Assembly (NCBI RefSeq): GCF_900774055.1
Contig: NZ_CAAGSW010000005.1
Span: 307,131-371,130, forward strand
Direction of reading: 5' to 3'
Source of the DNA: Methanococcoides sp. AM1
Lineage (GTDB): Archaea > Halobacteriota > Methanosarcinia > Methanosarcinales > Methanosarcinaceae
DNA length: 64,000 nucleotides
Part shown: one piece after another, positions 1 through 9,648 of the stretch
Position numbering within the stretch: position 1 is the first letter of the stretch
Layout of the letters: each line of letters begins with the position of its first letter
Translations under genes and position numbers: made by a program
The notes under the pieces: generated by a model
What the model was told of the DNA's origin: nothing
The model's input: the letters and a program-made list of their open reading frames with translations, nothing else
Database searches by the model: none

Positions 1-553
1 AGGCTGAGAGATAACATCTGCCTGATATTGCCTGACACATGGCACCATGTACGAAAACTTCCAGTTCAGTATCGGTATTCTGTCGGATATCCTTTACCTG
101 CTCAAGACTGAGCTCCCTTGCAAGCACCACACGGGAAGCCCCGAGGGATGCGTAGAAATTGACCGTCTGCCAGTTGGACACGTTCGCCTGTGTGGAAATA
201 TGAACCCGCAGACCCGCATCCACAGCTTTTGTTATCACAGCAGGGTCCCATGCAATGACAGCATCAACATCAGATGATGCCACTGCATCAATCACTTCAT
301 CAAGCTCAGGAAGATCATCGGGATAGATCACAGTGTTCAGTGCAAGGTAAGCATTCATGCCCTGCTCTTTAACATCGGTGACAAATGAGTTCAGGTCATC
401 AAGAGTAATATCACAGGCCCTTGCCCTGAGGCTGAACCTGTCAACAGAAAAATAAACGCCATCGGCATAATCCTTACATGCAGAAAGGGCTGCACGGTTC
501 TTTACACCCATCATAAGTTCCGGGATCTTGCCGGGTTTTTCAGGCTGGTCCAT
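1..553 (-). CDS. U32 family peptidase, N-terminal part (runs off the left edge)
   Basis: This open frame starts with ATG at 553 and is still open at base 1, so only about 184 N-terminal residues are visible. It contains the U32 hallmark EVFVHGAMCQAISGRCYLS near the left edge, preceded by a TIM-barrel-like pattern (YFSVDRFSLRARA, AYLALNTVIYPDD, VHISTQANVSNW). U32 proteins are collagenase-like peptidases; many relatives (RlhA, UbiU/V, TrhP) carry Fe-S clusters and act in RNA or quinone hydroxylation, so true peptidase activity is not assured. A TATA-like box lies about 25 bases upstream of the ATG, which suggests a leaderless message. The family is clear; the substrate is not. Confidence 0.88.
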   Translation of the reverse strand, partial: MDQPEKPGKIPELMMGVKNRAALSACKDYADGVYFSVDRFSLRARACDITLDDLNSFVTDVKEQGMNAYLALNTVIYPDDLPELDEVIDAVASSDVDAVIAWDPAVITKAVDAGLRVHISTQANVSNWQTVNFYASLGASRVVLARELSLEQVKDIRQNTDTELEVFVHGAMCQAISGRCYLSA

Positions 554-574
554 GGCTTAGCATCGTAAGTGATG

Positions 575-582
575 ATTTAAAT
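575..582 (-). promoter_or_regulatory. TATA box for the U32 gene
   Basis: The palindromic ATTTAAAT is centred about 25 bases before the ATG at 553. That is the usual distance from an archaeal TATA box to the transcription start, so the mRNA probably begins at or next to the start codon. No ribosome binding site is visible between them. Inferred from spacing only. Confidence 0.45.
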
Positions 583-633
583 TAGTTGTCGTTAGAAAAC
601 AAAGAATATAGGATGAAAAAAGAAACGATAGAA

Positions 634-756
634 TCAATCCACCGGTGCATAAATTTCAGTAAGGATCTCCTCAGGCGAAACCTCTGCAGGGTCGTTCAAG
701 TAAACTTCCCTTGTGGGTCCTGTGATGGTCAAGCCATTCCCGGATCAGGATTCAAT
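634..756 (-). pseudogene. Decayed C-terminal fragment of a GyrI-like effector-binding protein
   Basis: Read on the minus strand, bases 747-634 encode GLTITGPTREVYLNDPAEV, then PEEILTEIYAPVD and a stop. This closely matches the C-terminal signature of GyrI-like/AraC-type effector-binding domains (GxxREVYLNDPxEVxPEELLTEI). Just upstream, in another frame, IREW matches the preceding helix of the same family. The two pieces are out of frame and no start codon or N-terminal domain exists, so this is a remnant left by deletion. It abuts and slightly overlaps the 3' end of the membrane protein gene at 745-1083. The fragment is clear; that it is non-functional is inferred. Confidence 0.7.
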
Positions 757-1083
757 GAACGGAAGGGATACCCTGATGATGATCACTGATACAAGACCCC
801 AGGCAAATGGGAGCCAGAGAGGGATGTTCAGGAACAGAGGAGCTGAGTAGGTCCAGACACCAAGATGGGTACCTATGAACTCGGCGGTGCAGCCAAGGAT
901 TATACCTGAGATATAGATGATGTTGTCACCTTTTGCAGACCACTGGTACTGCCTTGCCACATAAAGAAAGATCAGCAGGGATGTAAGGAGAATGTTGTTT
1001 TGCCAGAACATCACTGCGAGCACCAATGCAATTGCAAAGATCGCCAATTCCCTCAATATGTTTTTATTTCCGAGATTGTTCAT
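745..1083 (-). CDS. Small polytopic membrane protein of unknown function
   Basis: About 112 residues with three to four hydrophobic segments (roughly residues 12-27, 28-45, 52-68 and 88-106). A motif ending GTHLGVWTY followed by IPLWLPFAWG recalls short integral membrane proteins related to carotenoid-synthesis or DUF2878-like families, but I cannot place it firmly. I chose ATG 1083 over the in-frame TTG at 1101 because a TATA box (TTTATATA at 1104-1111) sits about 25 bases upstream, giving a leaderless start. The reading frame ends directly where the GyrI-like remnant begins, so the 3' end may have been formed by the same rearrangement. Confidence 0.65.
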   Translation of the reverse strand: MNNLGNKNILRELAIFAIALVLAVMFWQNNILLTSLLIFLYVARQYQWSAKGDNIIYISGIILGCTAEFIGTHLGVWTYSAPLFLNIPLWLPFAWGLVSVIIIRVSLPFIES

Positions 1084-1103
1084 GTTCTGCTCTAAAGTCA
1101 ATC

Positions 1104-1111
1104 TTTATATA
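1104..1111 (-). promoter_or_regulatory. TATA box for the membrane protein at 745-1083
   Basis: TTTATATA is centred about 25 bases upstream of ATG 1083, the standard archaeal TATA-to-start distance. With no ribosome binding site between, a leaderless transcript is likely. Confidence 0.45.
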
Positions 1112-1292
1112 AGTAATATACGAGAACGGGATCAAAAAGCAGAATAAATACCCCATTCAACAGTATCAAATATTTATACTGAGAAAAGGATTTATCTCTG
1201 TTCGAGGTAATATATAAATATTGAAATACTGCAACACAGGATTTCAAGTTTCAAAATACGTATATCCAGATATGTTCGGAATGGTGGGGAAC

Positions 1293-1655
1293 ATGACCTA
1301 TATTGAGGATATCGAACTTAGTGACAGTGCAAAGGCCCATGCGGAAACTTACCTGCAGAATGTTGAAATTACTGAACAGTATAGAGCACAGCTTTTCCAG
1401 TGGGTGGGAACCTATCTTGATGAGAGTACACTGGAGAACATTATTGCATACAAGAAATCCGCACACTGGGACCACCCTTTTGAATCGATCAGGTCAGAGG
1501 CTGAAAAGGACCTTGAGCTGACAACACTATACGCTTCCAGAGGAGAACAGTATAACATCGACCTGATGGTCTTTGAAGGAAACCTGCTGATACTTTTCAA
1601 TGAAGTGCTTTCGAAAGCAAAAGAACATCTTGAAAAGAAGGTCGTAGCACACTAA
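1293..1655 (+). CDS. Hypothetical small soluble protein
   Basis: About 120 residues, largely helical and acidic, with no transmembrane segment and no motif I recognise. I place the start at ATG 1293 (MTYIEDIEL) because a purine-rich site GGTGGGG at 1283-1289 precedes it by a few bases. The frame itself is open further upstream, to 1221. A TATA-like tatataaa at 1211-1218 fits a transcription start near 1240 and a leader of about 50 bases. It stands alone, convergent with pyrK. Function unknown. Confidence 0.65.
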   Translation: MTYIEDIELSDSAKAHAETYLQNVEITEQYRAQLFQWVGTYLDESTLENIIAYKKSAHWDHPFESIRSEAEKDLELTTLYASRGEQYNIDLMVFEGNLLILFNEVLSKAKEHLEKKVVAH

Positions 1656-1691
1656 AAATGATAAAAGGGGTTTGTGGTCAGACGATCTAGG

Positions 1692-2471
1692 TCAGACCTT
1701 GACCCTCTGGCTGCTGGAACTCCTTTTGTAGTTCCCGAACTCAGAATCCAGCAATAGGGAACCGTTCAGCACAGGGCCGTCCTTGCATACCCTCAAACCT
1801 TCATGATCCATACAGCAGGCACCACACACACCAATTGCGCATTTGAAATACCTGTGGAGACTGAACTCTGCACGATCATGTGCACCTTTTTCCTCTAACA
1901 TCTTGAGGACATTGAACATCATGATCTCGGGTCCGCAGACACATATGCGATCATAGGCAGACACATCCATGTCGGCCAGGACAGTTGTGACAAAGCCGCA
2001 TGTTCCGGCAGAGCCGTCATCTGTTGTCACATTTAGATCCCCGGCCTCAGAGAACCTCTTATCAAAAACAAGCTCTGATGCAGTCCTTGCACCGAGTATC
2101 GTTGTTACCTTTGCACCTACAGAAGCAGCCTCATCGGCAAGCGGGCCAAGTGGGGCAACGCCCACGCCACCGGCGATTATCAGGATATTCTCATCCTTTG
2201 CAGGTAATGTGAAGCCTTTTCCGAAAGGACCACGAAGACCTACCGAATCCCCTTCTTTCATCTCAAAAAGGCGGGAGGTGGCATCGCCTACTTTCTGTAC
2301 AGTGATACCGTTCTTGAAAGAGCAGCCCATAGGGACCTCGTCCACGCCGCGTACCCACACCATTACGAACTGGCCCGGCTGGGCATCATCGAGAGACGTG
2401 TCAAAACGGAATGTCCTGATGGAAGGAGTTTCCTCTACGATCTTTGTTATCTTTGAATTGATTGGACGCAT
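1692..2471 (-). CDS. pyrK: Dihydroorotate dehydrogenase B, electron-transfer subunit PyrK
   Basis: 259 residues of the ferredoxin-reductase-like fold. The FAD-binding barrel is followed by the nucleotide-binding motif [18 protein letters not shown] (about residues 97-114). A C-terminal 2Fe-2S site is visible as C-x4-C-x2-C with a later Cys ([11 protein letters not shown] then RVCKDG). PyrK passes electrons from PyrD to NAD+ or another acceptor during orotate synthesis. Its start overlaps the stop of pyrD by one base (TGATG), so the two are translationally coupled. It is the last gene of the long minus-strand operon. The family is secure. Confidence 0.95.
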   Translation of the reverse strand: MRPINSKITKIVEETPSIRTFRFDTSLDDAQPGQFVMVWVRGVDEVPMGCSFKNGITVQKVGDATSRLFEMKEGDSVGLRGPFGKGFTLPAKDENILIIAGGVGVAPLGPLADEAASVGAKVTTILGARTASELVFDKRFSEAGDLNVTTDDGSAGTCGFVTTVLADMDVSAYDRICVCGPEIMMFNVLKMLEEKGAHDRAEFSLHRYFKCAIGVCGACCMDHEGLRVCKDGPVLNGSLLLDSEFGNYKRSSSSQRVKV

Positions 2472-3373
2472 CAGATCACCTCATGGGCAAGACCTGTAAT
2501 ATCTTCGACACCGGCATATCCTTTGTCCTGCAGGAAATGATCGATTCCTGTCGCAATGTCTGCAAAGACCTCTACACCTTCATGGACAGCAGAACCGATC
2601 TGGACAGCACTTGCGCCTGCCATTATCATTTCCACTGCATCTTCCCATGTGGATACTCCACCCACGCCTATGACGGGTATCTCCAGTGCTTCATAAAGAT
2701 CATAAACGCATTTGATAGCAACCGGCTTGACCGCGGAACCGGAAAGTCCGCCGAACCTGTTGCCGAGTATAGGATAGCCGGAATTGATGTCAATTGCCAT
2801 TCCACGCAGGGTATTGATAGCAACAACAGCAGCAGCACCGCCGTTCTCGGCAGCCTTACCTATTGACTTAATATCAGTTACATTAGGGGTCAGCTTTACC
2901 CAAACAGGGACATCCACTGCATCACATACCGCAGCAGTTATCGCTTCCACCATGCAGGAATCGGTCCCGATGGTTGCACCGTAACCTTCCGCATGGGGAC
3001 AGCTGACGTTAAGTTCAAAAGCATCAGGTTTGGAATCTGCCAGACCTTCTGCAACCTTTACAAATTCCTCAGCGTTGCCACCAAAGATGCTTGCGATCAC
3101 AGAAACATCAGCACCTTCTTTTGCGATCTTAATCTCATTATCGAAATCTGCATAGGAAGGATTTGGAAGACCCATTGCGTTCAAAAAGCCACAGTCCAGC
3201 TTGACCATACTGGGATTTGGATGTCCGATCTTGGGTTCCGGACCGATGGATTTTGTCACCACCGCACCTGCACCGGAATTAGCCATACGTACAAGGGAAG
3301 CACCTGTGGTTCCCATGATGCCTGATGCAAGTATTGTGGGATTCCTGAATTCAATTCCTGTGATCTTTACCAT
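2471..3373 (-). CDS. pyrD: Dihydroorotate dehydrogenase B, catalytic subunit PyrD
   Basis: 300 residues, the normal length for class 1B enzymes. FMN-barrel motifs are clear: [20 protein letters not shown] near the N-terminus, [13 protein letters not shown] with the catalytic-base Cys of class 1[13 protein letters not shown], and the phosphate-binding [17 protein letters not shown] and [12 protein letters not shown]. It oxidises dihydroorotate to orotate in pyrimidine synthesis, working with PyrK encoded directly downstream. It lies only 22 bases after hemC, so pyrimidine and tetrapyrrole genes appear to share a transcript. Confidence 0.96.
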   Translation of the reverse strand: MVKITGIEFRNPTILASGIMGTTGASLVRMANSGAGAVVTKSIGPEPKIGHPNPSMVKLDCGFLNAMGLPNPSYADFDNEIKIAKEGADVSVIASIFGGNAEEFVKVAEGLADSKPDAFELNVSCPHAEGYGATIGTDSCMVEAITAAVCDAVDVPVWVKLTPNVTDIKSIGKAAENGGAAAVVAINTLRGMAIDINSGYPILGNRFGGLSGSAVKPVAIKCVYDLYEALEIPVIGVGGVSTWEDAVEMIMAGASAVQIGSAVHEGVEVFADIATGIDHFLQDKGYAGVEDITGLAHEVI

Positions 3374-3395
3374 AACATTTCACTTCCGATCAGAA

Positions 3396-4325
3396 TCACT
3401 CATCGTCACAGCCGGACAGCTGACACACAGCATCACGGACGAGTTCCTTACCGCCCATTTCCACCAGCAATCTTCCGATACTGGCAGCATGTTCACGGTA
3501 GTTCTTCATAGGGATCATCTCGTCGATACGCACTTCATTTGTGCCATCGAGTGATAACACTTCCACAAGCACATGGATCTCATCGCCATCTTCACTCACA
3601 CGTGCGAACGAACCGATAGGAACAACACAACCGCCTTCTACATCAGTTATCAATATACGTTCAACTTCGGTTTCGATTCTTGAGATCTCATGGTTCAGGA
3701 CAGAACATGCATTTTCAGCTTCTCCCCCGGTCCTTGTGACAACAACGATAGTCCCTTGGTTTGCAGAAGGGCAAAATGCCTCCGGAGGAAGGCGATAGAC
3801 ATCCATTTCCCATCCCATGCGCTGCAAGCCTGCCTCGGCAAGCAATATTCCGTCATATAAGCCATCTTCAAGTTTCTTTATGCGTGTATTGATATTGCCT
3901 CGAAGGTCCTGTACATTGAGATCAGGACGAAAACGCAAAAGCTGTGCACGCCTGCGCATTGAGCTTGTGCCGATTATAGCCCCATCCGGAAGTTCATCCA
4001 GTGTTGAACCATCCTGAGTAAGAAGTACATCATAAGGAGAATCGCGCTTCAGAACTGCTGCAATAGCAAGCTCAGGAGGTCTTATTGTTGGAAGGTCTTT
4101 CATGGAATGAACTGCGATGTCCACTTCACCCTCGATCATCCTGTCGTCAAGTTCACGGACAAAAGCACCCACACCAGCAACCTCATGGAGCGGGCGATCT
4201 GTGAAAACATCCCCTGATGTCTTAATGATCTCTCTTTCCAGTTCATGCCCACGTTCTTCAAGCATTTTGGTCACAAGGTTTGCCTGGGCAAGAGCAAGAG
4301 CACTTCCACGGGTTCCTAGTATCAT
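3396..4325 (-). CDS. hemC: Porphobilinogen deaminase (hydroxymethylbilane synthase)
   Basis: 309 residues. Diagnostic motifs are the N-terminal LGTRGSALALAQANLV, VHSMKDLPT, IIGTSSMRRRAQLL and LRGNINTRIKKL, and the dipyrromethane-cofactor Cys in EGGCVVPIGSFA (about residue 231). It joins four porphobilinogen units into hydroxymethylbilane in the cytoplasm, the step after HemB. It follows hemL by 25 bases in the tetrapyrrole operon. No hemD (uroporphyrinogen synthase) or cobA-type methyltransferase is in the window, so those steps must be encoded elsewhere. Confidence 0.97.
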   Translation of the reverse strand: MILGTRGSALALAQANLVTKMLEERGHELEREIIKTSGDVFTDRPLHEVAGVGAFVRELDDRMIEGEVDIAVHSMKDLPTIRPPELAIAAVLKRDSPYDVLLTQDGSTLDELPDGAIIGTSSMRRRAQLLRFRPDLNVQDLRGNINTRIKKLEDGLYDGILLAEAGLQRMGWEMDVYRLPPEAFCPSANQGTIVVVTRTGGEAENACSVLNHEISRIETEVERILITDVEGGCVVPIGSFARVSEDGDEIHVLVEVLSLDGTNEVRIDEMIPMKNYREHAASIGRLLVEMGGKELVRDAVCQLSGCDDE

Positions 4326-4350
4326 AATTATTGCTCCTCAATTACTGGAA

Positions 4351-5619
4351 TTATTTCAGGTTAGCTGCATATGCATCGAGGGTCTTCTCAATGTCAGCAT
4401 CTGTGTGTGCCATTGAAAGGAAGTTCGTCTCGAACTGGGATGGTGGCAGGAACACTCCGCTGTCAAGCATGTTGTGGAAGAACTGCAAGTAACCTTCCTT
4501 GTCACATTTGAGAACATCCTGATAGTTCAGAGGCATATCACCGAAGAATACCTTGAACATTGAACCAATACCACCGACATTATAATCAAGACCCTTATCA
4601 GCAATGATATCTGAAAGGTTGGAGCGCATCATGTCACCGGTTGCTGCAAGCTTTTCTTGTACCTTTTCCTTCTCCAGTACATCAAGGGCTGCAATACCAG
4701 CTGCAACTGATGCAGGACTGCCACTGAAGGTACCTGCCTGGTAAACAGGACCTGATGGAGATATCATGTCTATTATCTCGCGCTTACCACCGAAAACACC
4801 AATCGGAAGTCCGCCACCTACGATCTTTCCAAGGGTTGTCATATCAGGTGTAACACCAAAGTACTCCTGTGCACCACCCATAGCAAGCCTGAAACCTGTG
4901 ATGACCTCATCAAAGATAAGAACAACATCGTTCTCTTCTGTGACCTTTCGGACCTCCTTCAGGTAATCGCCCTGCGGAAGTATCGGACCTATGTTACCCA
5001 GTACTGGCTCCATAATTACCGCAGCCATATCGTCCTGGTTGGACTCGATTACCTCGGTCATTGCCTCGATATCATTGTAAGCGACCTGAAGAGTGTTCTT
5101 TGTAAAATCGGCAGGAATTCCAAGGGAATCCGGCTCTCCATGTGTGGTAGCTCCAGAACCTGCCTTTACAAGCACAGCATCATGAGCACCGTGGAAGCCA
5201 CCCTCGATCTTGATGAACTTGTTCTTTCCTGTAAATCCACGGGCAGCCCTGAGAGCACTCATGGTAGCTTCAGTACCTGTTGAGATAAATCTCAACATAT
5301 CGATACTTGGATAAAGAGAAGCGATCTTCTCTGCAAGGGTCACCTCAAGCTGAGTTGGGGTCCCATAGAGCCAGCCTTTGTCGAGCTGGTCAATGATCGC
5401 CTGCCTGATAACAGGATTTGCATGTCCCAGGATCTTGGGACCGTATGCAAGACAGTAATCAATGTACTCATTACCATCAACATCAGTGATATGGGAGCCA
5501 TTAGCTGACTCTGTGTAGAAGGGGTAAGGCTTGATAGCACGTACCGGACTGCTAACGCCACCGGGGAGAATCATTTTTGCCTTGTCGAATAGTTCCTTGG
5601 ATTTGTCTAAAGTAACCAT
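4351..5619 (-). CDS. hemL: Glutamate-1-semialdehyde 2,1-aminomutase
   Basis: 422 residues of a class III, PLP-dependent aminotransferase. The opening [21 protein letters not shown] is typical of GSAM (GGVxSPVR), as are [21 protein letters not shown] and the PLP-lysine motif [14 protein letters not shown] (Lys near residue 264). It converts glutamate-1-semialdehyde, made by HemA, into 5-aminolaevulinate. It is encoded between hemB and hemC with short gaps (76 and 25 bases). Confidence 0.97.
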   Translation of the reverse strand: MVTLDKSKELFDKAKMILPGGVSSPVRAIKPYPFYTESANGSHITDVDGNEYIDYCLAYGPKILGHANPVIRQAIIDQLDKGWLYGTPTQLEVTLAEKIASLYPSIDMLRFISTGTEATMSALRAARGFTGKNKFIKIEGGFHGAHDAVLVKAGSGATTHGEPDSLGIPADFTKNTLQVAYNDIEAMTEVIESNQDDMAAVIMEPVLGNIGPILPQGDYLKEVRKVTEENDVVLIFDEVITGFRLAMGGAQEYFGVTPDMTTLGKIVGGGLPIGVFGGKREIIDMISPSGPVYQAGTFSGSPASVAAGIAALDVLEKEKVQEKLAATGDMMRSNLSDIIADKGLDYNVGGIGSMFKVFFGDMPLNYQDVLKCDKEGYLQFFHNMLDSGVFLPPSQFETNFLSMAHTDADIEKTLDAYAANLK

Positions 5620-5695
5620 GATAACACCATTTGAAATTTGATATGTAGATTAATGCTAAGCTGAATAACTGAATTAGTGATCGTTTTCTTTTGCC

Positions 5696-6670
5696 TTACT
5701 TCAACATTCTTGCAAGGTCCTTTGCAAAATATGTCAGTATCATATCAGCACCTGCACGCTTGATGGACATTAATGATTCATACATCACTTTCTTCTCGTC
5801 CAGCCAGCCTTTTTCCGATGCTGCCTTGAGCATTGAGTACTCACCACTGACATTGTATGCCGCCGTAGGCATTTTGAACTCGTGCTTGATACGATAGATA
5901 ATATCAAGATAAGGCAGTGCCGGCTTGACCATTACTATATCAGCGCCTTCGAGTATGTCCAGTTCAACTTCACGGATAGCCTCATCGGAATTAGCAGGGT
6001 CCATCTGGTAAGTTGAGCGATCACCAAACTGGAAACCGGAGTCTGCTGCATCCCTGAAAGGACCATAGAATGCTGAAGAATATTTTGCTGCGTAGGACAT
6101 TATAGGAGTGTTCTTGAAGTTTTCCTCATCCAGTGCTGTACGGATAGCACCGATCATTCCATCCATCATACCTGAAGGTGCCACAATATCAGCACCTGCC
6201 TTTGCATGACTTACAGCGATCTTACCCAGAATGTCAAGGGTCGGGTCATTGAGAACATCCTCAGTATCAAAATCCACAATACCACAATGACCATGGCTTG
6301 TGTATTCACACATGCAGACATCAGTGATGACAACCATGTCCTTTCCAAGGTCTTCCTTGATAGCACGGACAGCCTGCTGGACAATATCCTCTTCACCATA
6401 AGAAGAGGTCCCAGTCTCATCCTTGTGTTCCGGGATGCCGAAAAGGACCAGTGCAGGAATTCCAAGATCTGCTGCATCCTTTGCATCATCAACAACCTTA
6501 TCCAGAGGCAAGCGCTGGACACCGGGCATAGATGATATATCCACAATAGAATCAGTGGTCTCATCCACGAACATAGGATATATCAAGTCGTTCGCGCTAA
6601 GGTCGGTCTCCCGAACCAGATCACGTATCTTACCACTTCTTAACCTTCGCATTCTAACGTGTGGGAACAT
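5696..6670 (-). CDS. hemB: Delta-aminolaevulinic acid dehydratase (porphobilinogen synthase)
   Basis: 324 residues. It begins with the family pattern [17 protein letters not shown] and has the zinc-site cluster [14 protein letters not shown] (about residues 117-130). It also has the substrate-lysine regions [18 protein letters not shown] and [12 protein letters not shown]. It condenses two aminolaevulinate molecules to porphobilinogen. The three-cysteine site marks it as a Zn-type rather than Mg-only enzyme. The start at 6670 lies 11 bases after the hemA stop, so the genes are very likely cotranscribed. Confidence 0.97.
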   Translation of the reverse strand: MFPHVRMRRLRSGKIRDLVRETDLSANDLIYPMFVDETTDSIVDISSMPGVQRLPLDKVVDDAKDAADLGIPALVLFGIPEHKDETGTSSYGEEDIVQQAVRAIKEDLGKDMVVITDVCMCEYTSHGHCGIVDFDTEDVLNDPTLDILGKIAVSHAKAGADIVAPSGMMDGMIGAIRTALDEENFKNTPIMSYAAKYSSAFYGPFRDAADSGFQFGDRSTYQMDPANSDEAIREVELDILEGADIVMVKPALPYLDIIYRIKHEFKMPTAAYNVSGEYSMLKAASEKGWLDEKKVMYESLMSIKRAGADMILTYFAKDLARMLK

Positions 6671-6681
6671 AGTATCAACTC

Positions 6682-7950
6682 TTATTCTGTAGCTTCATTG
6701 CTCTTCTTGATCGGACTGATATCAAATAAACGGGATACGGAATCTAAGAATTCCTCATCGTCATATTCGGCAGCATTACGTAATTTCTTGGTCGGCTCTG
6801 CCAGGATCTTGTTTGTAATAGCACGTGTAAGGTCCACAAGCACCTTGCGCTCAAAGTCACCCATCGTATGATAGGCACTCAACTTGTTAATAGCGTGTTC
6901 CATCTCGGTTTCTCTTAAACCATAGGAATTACTGTAAAGCTCTGAAATGATAACATCTGCTTTCTGACGCTTATACTGGGCCTGAAGAAGTTCGAGCTCC
7001 TGCCCAACTATGAGCTCTGCCTTCTTGGCCTCTACCATCCTCATCTGAAGATTCTTCTCATTGATAACACGCAGACCGTCAATATTGCGAAGAATTACAT
7101 GCGGGATCCCTTCTACTGAAGGATCAATATCCCTCGGACTTGCAATATCAATAAGCAGAAGTTCGTTCGTACGACCATCCATTACCTTTTCCACAATATC
7201 CTTCTTCAGGACATAATGTGGAGCAGAAGTAGCACTTATTACCACATCAGCTGCGGAAACATATTTTTCAAGCTGGTCGAACATGACAGCTTCCCCACCA
7301 AGTTCTCCTGCAAGATCCTTTGCTTTCTCGTAGGTACGATTTGCAATATAGATCACATTCATATCCCTGTGTGCAAGAGCTCTTGTGACCAGAGTACCCA
7401 TCTCCCCGGTACCAACGACAAGGATATTCTTGTCATTGAGACCATGCAGGATATCATCAGCAAGATCAACAGCTGCAGAAGCAATGGAAACTGCCCCCCT
7501 GTTAATGAAGGTCTCGGTACGAACTCTTTTTCCGACCTGGATAGCCTTGCTGAAAGCCGTATCCAGTACCTTTCCTACAGTACCGGCATCTTTTGCTAAC
7601 AGGAACAGATCTTTCATCTGACCCAGGATCTGAGCTTCACCGATTATCATGGACTCAAGCCCGGAAGCAAGTCTGAGAAGGTGCCTTAAAGATTCATCGT
7701 GGTCATAGAACTCCACGATATTTGCTGACACGCCCATCTCCTTGGCATAATGGAACAGAACACTGCTACCCTTTGAAGAAACAACATATATTTCTACGCG
7801 GTTACATGTCTTGAGGACCGCACATTCATAGACAAGTTCATTTGAGTATAGCTGATTCAGAACGAGATCAAGGTCCCCATGCCAGGAATCCTCCATTTCC
7901 TCAACAGTAGCCTTGGCATGTGTAATGACCATACTGGATATCTCTGTCAC
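6682..7950 (-). CDS. hemA: Glutamyl-tRNA reductase
   Basis: About 422 residues. The catalytic cysteine lies in [11 protein letters not shown] near the N-terminus, followed by [19 protein letters not shown], the NADPH-binding [16 protein letters not shown] and the C-terminal dimerisation helices. It reduces glutamyl-tRNA to glutamate-1-semialdehyde, the committed step of C5-route tetrapyrrole synthesis. I chose GTG at 7950 (VTEISS) because GGAGGT stands five bases before it; the frame is open for a few codons more. A 92-base gap to sirC upstream could hold an extra promoter. Confidence 0.96.
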   Translation of the reverse strand: MTEISSMVITHAKATVEEMEDSWHGDLDLVLNQLYSNELVYECAVLKTCNRVEIYVVSSKGSSVLFHYAKEMGVSANIVEFYDHDESLRHLLRLASGLESMIIGEAQILGQMKDLFLLAKDAGTVGKVLDTAFSKAIQVGKRVRTETFINRGAVSIASAAVDLADDILHGLNDKNILVVGTGEMGTLVTRALAHRDMNVIYIANRTYEKAKDLAGELGGEAVMFDQLEKYVSAADVVISATSAPHYVLKKDIVEKVMDGRTNELLLIDIASPRDIDPSVEGIPHVILRNIDGLRVINEKNLQMRMVEAKKAELIVGQELELLQAQYKRQKADVIISELYSNSYGLRETEMEHAINKLSAYHTMGDFERKVLVDLTRAITNKILAEPTKKLRNAAEYDDEEFLDSVSRLFDISPIKKSNEATE

Positions 7951-8042
7951 AGTGAACCTCCACAATGAACGCGCATTAGATGTAGCATACCTTCATGAAC
8001 ACGAACATCGGACTTAAATTTAATGTAATGTCCCATATAATA

Positions 8043-8723
8043 TCAACCTTTCTTGCTTATGTGCTCCTGAACTATATCAGATGCTATATTATACCCTTTT
8101 TCATATGAAACTTCAAGAGCTTCCCATACGGACCTATCTTCAAGGATCTCCCAGAGAATAGCCTTTCTTGTCTTTTGCTCTGCAACTTTGCCTTTTAGCA
8201 GATTTCGGATCTCATCCTGCAGTTTGATCATATCCCCATACTGAGGAGTGATAAAAGTTTCTATTTTCTTGCGAGTGTATTTGGATACTGCCGGACTCGA
8301 GCCAAGTGTGGATATCCCAATGGTCAGACCGCCCCTATTGATCACAGAAGGAATTACCACATCATCTGCCATATCAACACGATTGACCAATGCACCTGAC
8401 CTTCGGGCAAATTCATTTATTCTATCGTTCAATCCAACCATATTGGTTGCAGGAATAACGAGGAATGCATCCATGACAAGCTCTTCAATCTTTTCGTCTG
8501 ACACGGATAAAAGGTCCATGGAAACCAGCTCCACAGAAGATGAGGATGAAAGGTCCCTAAGCTCAGGAACGAAGTCCGCACTAATAACAATTGTATGCGC
8601 ATAGTCCGAAAACAGGGATGCTTTGCGAAGTCCAACAGAGCCTCCGCCAAAGATGACCACTTTCCTGTCACTCAGATCAATGAAAAGAGGCAGATACCTG
8701 TGACTATCGATCTGTTCTGCCAT
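8043..8723 (-). CDS. Precorrin-2 dehydrogenase / sirohydrochlorin ferrochelatase (SirC/Met8 type)
   Basis: 226 residues. The N-terminal Rossmann motif VVIFGGGSVGLRKASLF and the later GLTIGISTLGSSPAVSKYTRKKIE are typical of the CysG N-terminal/Met8/SirC family. It oxidises precorrin-2 to sirohydrochlorin with NAD+, and some members also insert iron to give siroheme. Its place between ahbB and hemA fits a supply of siroheme to the AhbA/B decarboxylase. The sequence does not settle whether this protein is also the chelatase. Its start codon directly follows the ahbB stop. Confidence 0.9.
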   Translation of the reverse strand: MAEQIDSHRYLPLFIDLSDRKVVIFGGGSVGLRKASLFSDYAHTIVISADFVPELRDLSSSSSVELVSMDLLSVSDEKIEELVMDAFLVIPATNMVGLNDRINEFARRSGALVNRVDMADDVVIPSVINRGGLTIGISTLGSSPAVSKYTRKKIETFITPQYGDMIKLQDEIRNLLKGKVAEQKTRKAILWEILEDRSVWEALEVSYEKGYNIASDIVQEHISKKG

Positions 8724-9203
8724 TCACAACCTCACACCGGTCTTTTTAAACTCGCGGATACTGTATAAGAGATTGTAATCAGTTATGCCTGTGGCCCTGG
8801 ATATCTCCTGTGCAACGTATTCACAATCTTCTTTTGTATAGGAATGTACCATGGTGAAAAGATTGTAAGGCCAATCCGGATAACGTGGCCTTTCATAACA
8901 GTGAGTTACCTCAGTAAAGCCTGCCATAACAGCACCTACTTCTTCAACACGCTCGTCAGGAACATTCCAGGTACACATTGCATTTGCAGTGATCCCGATA
9001 GCACGATGACCGATGGATGCACCAAATCTGCGAATAAAGCCATTTTTCTGAAGTTGTTCTATCCTGTGGACAACCTCCACCTCAGTGATCCCAAGTTCTT
9101 CTGAGATCATGGCAAACGGCGAATGTACAAATGGTATGCCATCCTGGATCAGCTTGAGAAGACGAATGTCGACCTCATCCATGACAATATTATCATTTGA
9201 CAT
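8724..9203 (-). CDS. ahbB: Siroheme decarboxylase subunit AhbB (Lrp/AsnC-like)
   Basis: 159 residues with an AsnC-type winged helix (DIRLLKLIQDGIP, LGITEVEVVHRIEQLQKNGFIRRFGAS) and a C-terminal RAM-like domain. The catalytic-type stretch EVTHCYERPRYPDWPYNLFT is typical of AhbB/NirD-NirG proteins rather than of transcription factors. With AhbA it removes two acetate carboxyls from siroheme to give 12,18-didecarboxysiroheme in the alternative heme pathway. The start overlaps the end of ahbA by 11 bases. The A/B naming rests on motif resemblance. Confidence 0.9.
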   Translation of the reverse strand: MSNDNIVMDEVDIRLLKLIQDGIPFVHSPFAMISEELGITEVEVVHRIEQLQKNGFIRRFGASIGHRAIGITANAMCTWNVPDERVEEVGAVMAGFTEVTHCYERPRYPDWPYNLFTMVHSYTKEDCEYVAQEISRATGITDYNLLYSIREFKKTGVRL

Positions 9204-9648
9204 CGAATTTCACTCCTATCTTAAAAAGTCGTTTTGTAGGCAGGTTGATCAACGGACAGCCGGTCTCTTCCTGAAGATCATTTATGATCTGCTCCAGACG
9301 TTCCTTGTTAGCAGCAGACACTGTGAACCATATATTATAATCCGCCTGGCGCAAATAATTATGGGAAACTTCCTGATGTTGATTGATAAGCTCTGCGATC
9401 TCATCTATCTTTGATTCCGGAGCTTTTAATGCAACAAGAGTACTTATCCCACCTACTCTTTTTGTGTTAATAACAGGACCAATTCGGCGCACTGCACCTT
9501 CTTCTTTCAGACGGCACATGCGCTCCAGCAGTTCCTCTTCAGATATACCCAGTTGAAAGCTCATTTTTTCGAATGGATGAACATCAAGTGGAAAGTCCAG
9601 CTGGATCAGATTAAGGATATTCTTATCAATATCGTCAAGTTGTATCAT
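9193..9648 (-). CDS. ahbA: Siroheme decarboxylase subunit AhbA (Lrp/AsnC-like)
   Basis: About 151 residues when started at ATG 9648 (MIQLDDIDKNIL). The open frame continues to 9687, but a GGTG site eight bases upstream and the family's usual start favour 9648. It has an N-terminal AsnC helix-turn-helix and a C-terminal domain with EVSHNYLRQADYNIWFTVSA, the AhbA counterpart of the AhbB active-site loop. It forms a heterodimer with AhbB, encoded downstream with an overlap. It appears to be the first gene of the operon through pyrK. Confidence 0.9.
   Translation of the reverse strand: MIQLDDIDKNILNLIQLDFPLDVHPFEKMSFQLGISEEELLERMCRLKEEGAVRRIGPVINTKRVGGISTLVALKAPESKIDEIAELINQHQEVSHNYLRQADYNIWFTVSAANKERLEQIINDLQEETGCPLINLPTKRLFKIGVKFDVK

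Noticed and set aside
1969..2499. 176-codon plus-strand frame across pyrK
   Set aside because: Lies antisense to the well-supported pyrK gene, is Ser/Pro-rich as antisense frames usually are, and has no ribosome binding site.
8724..9648. Two Lrp/AsnC-like genes first read as transcription regulators
   Set aside because: Their active-site loops (HCYERP..WPYNLF and HNYLRQADYNIWF) and place in the hem operon fit the siroheme decarboxylase AhbA/AhbB instead.
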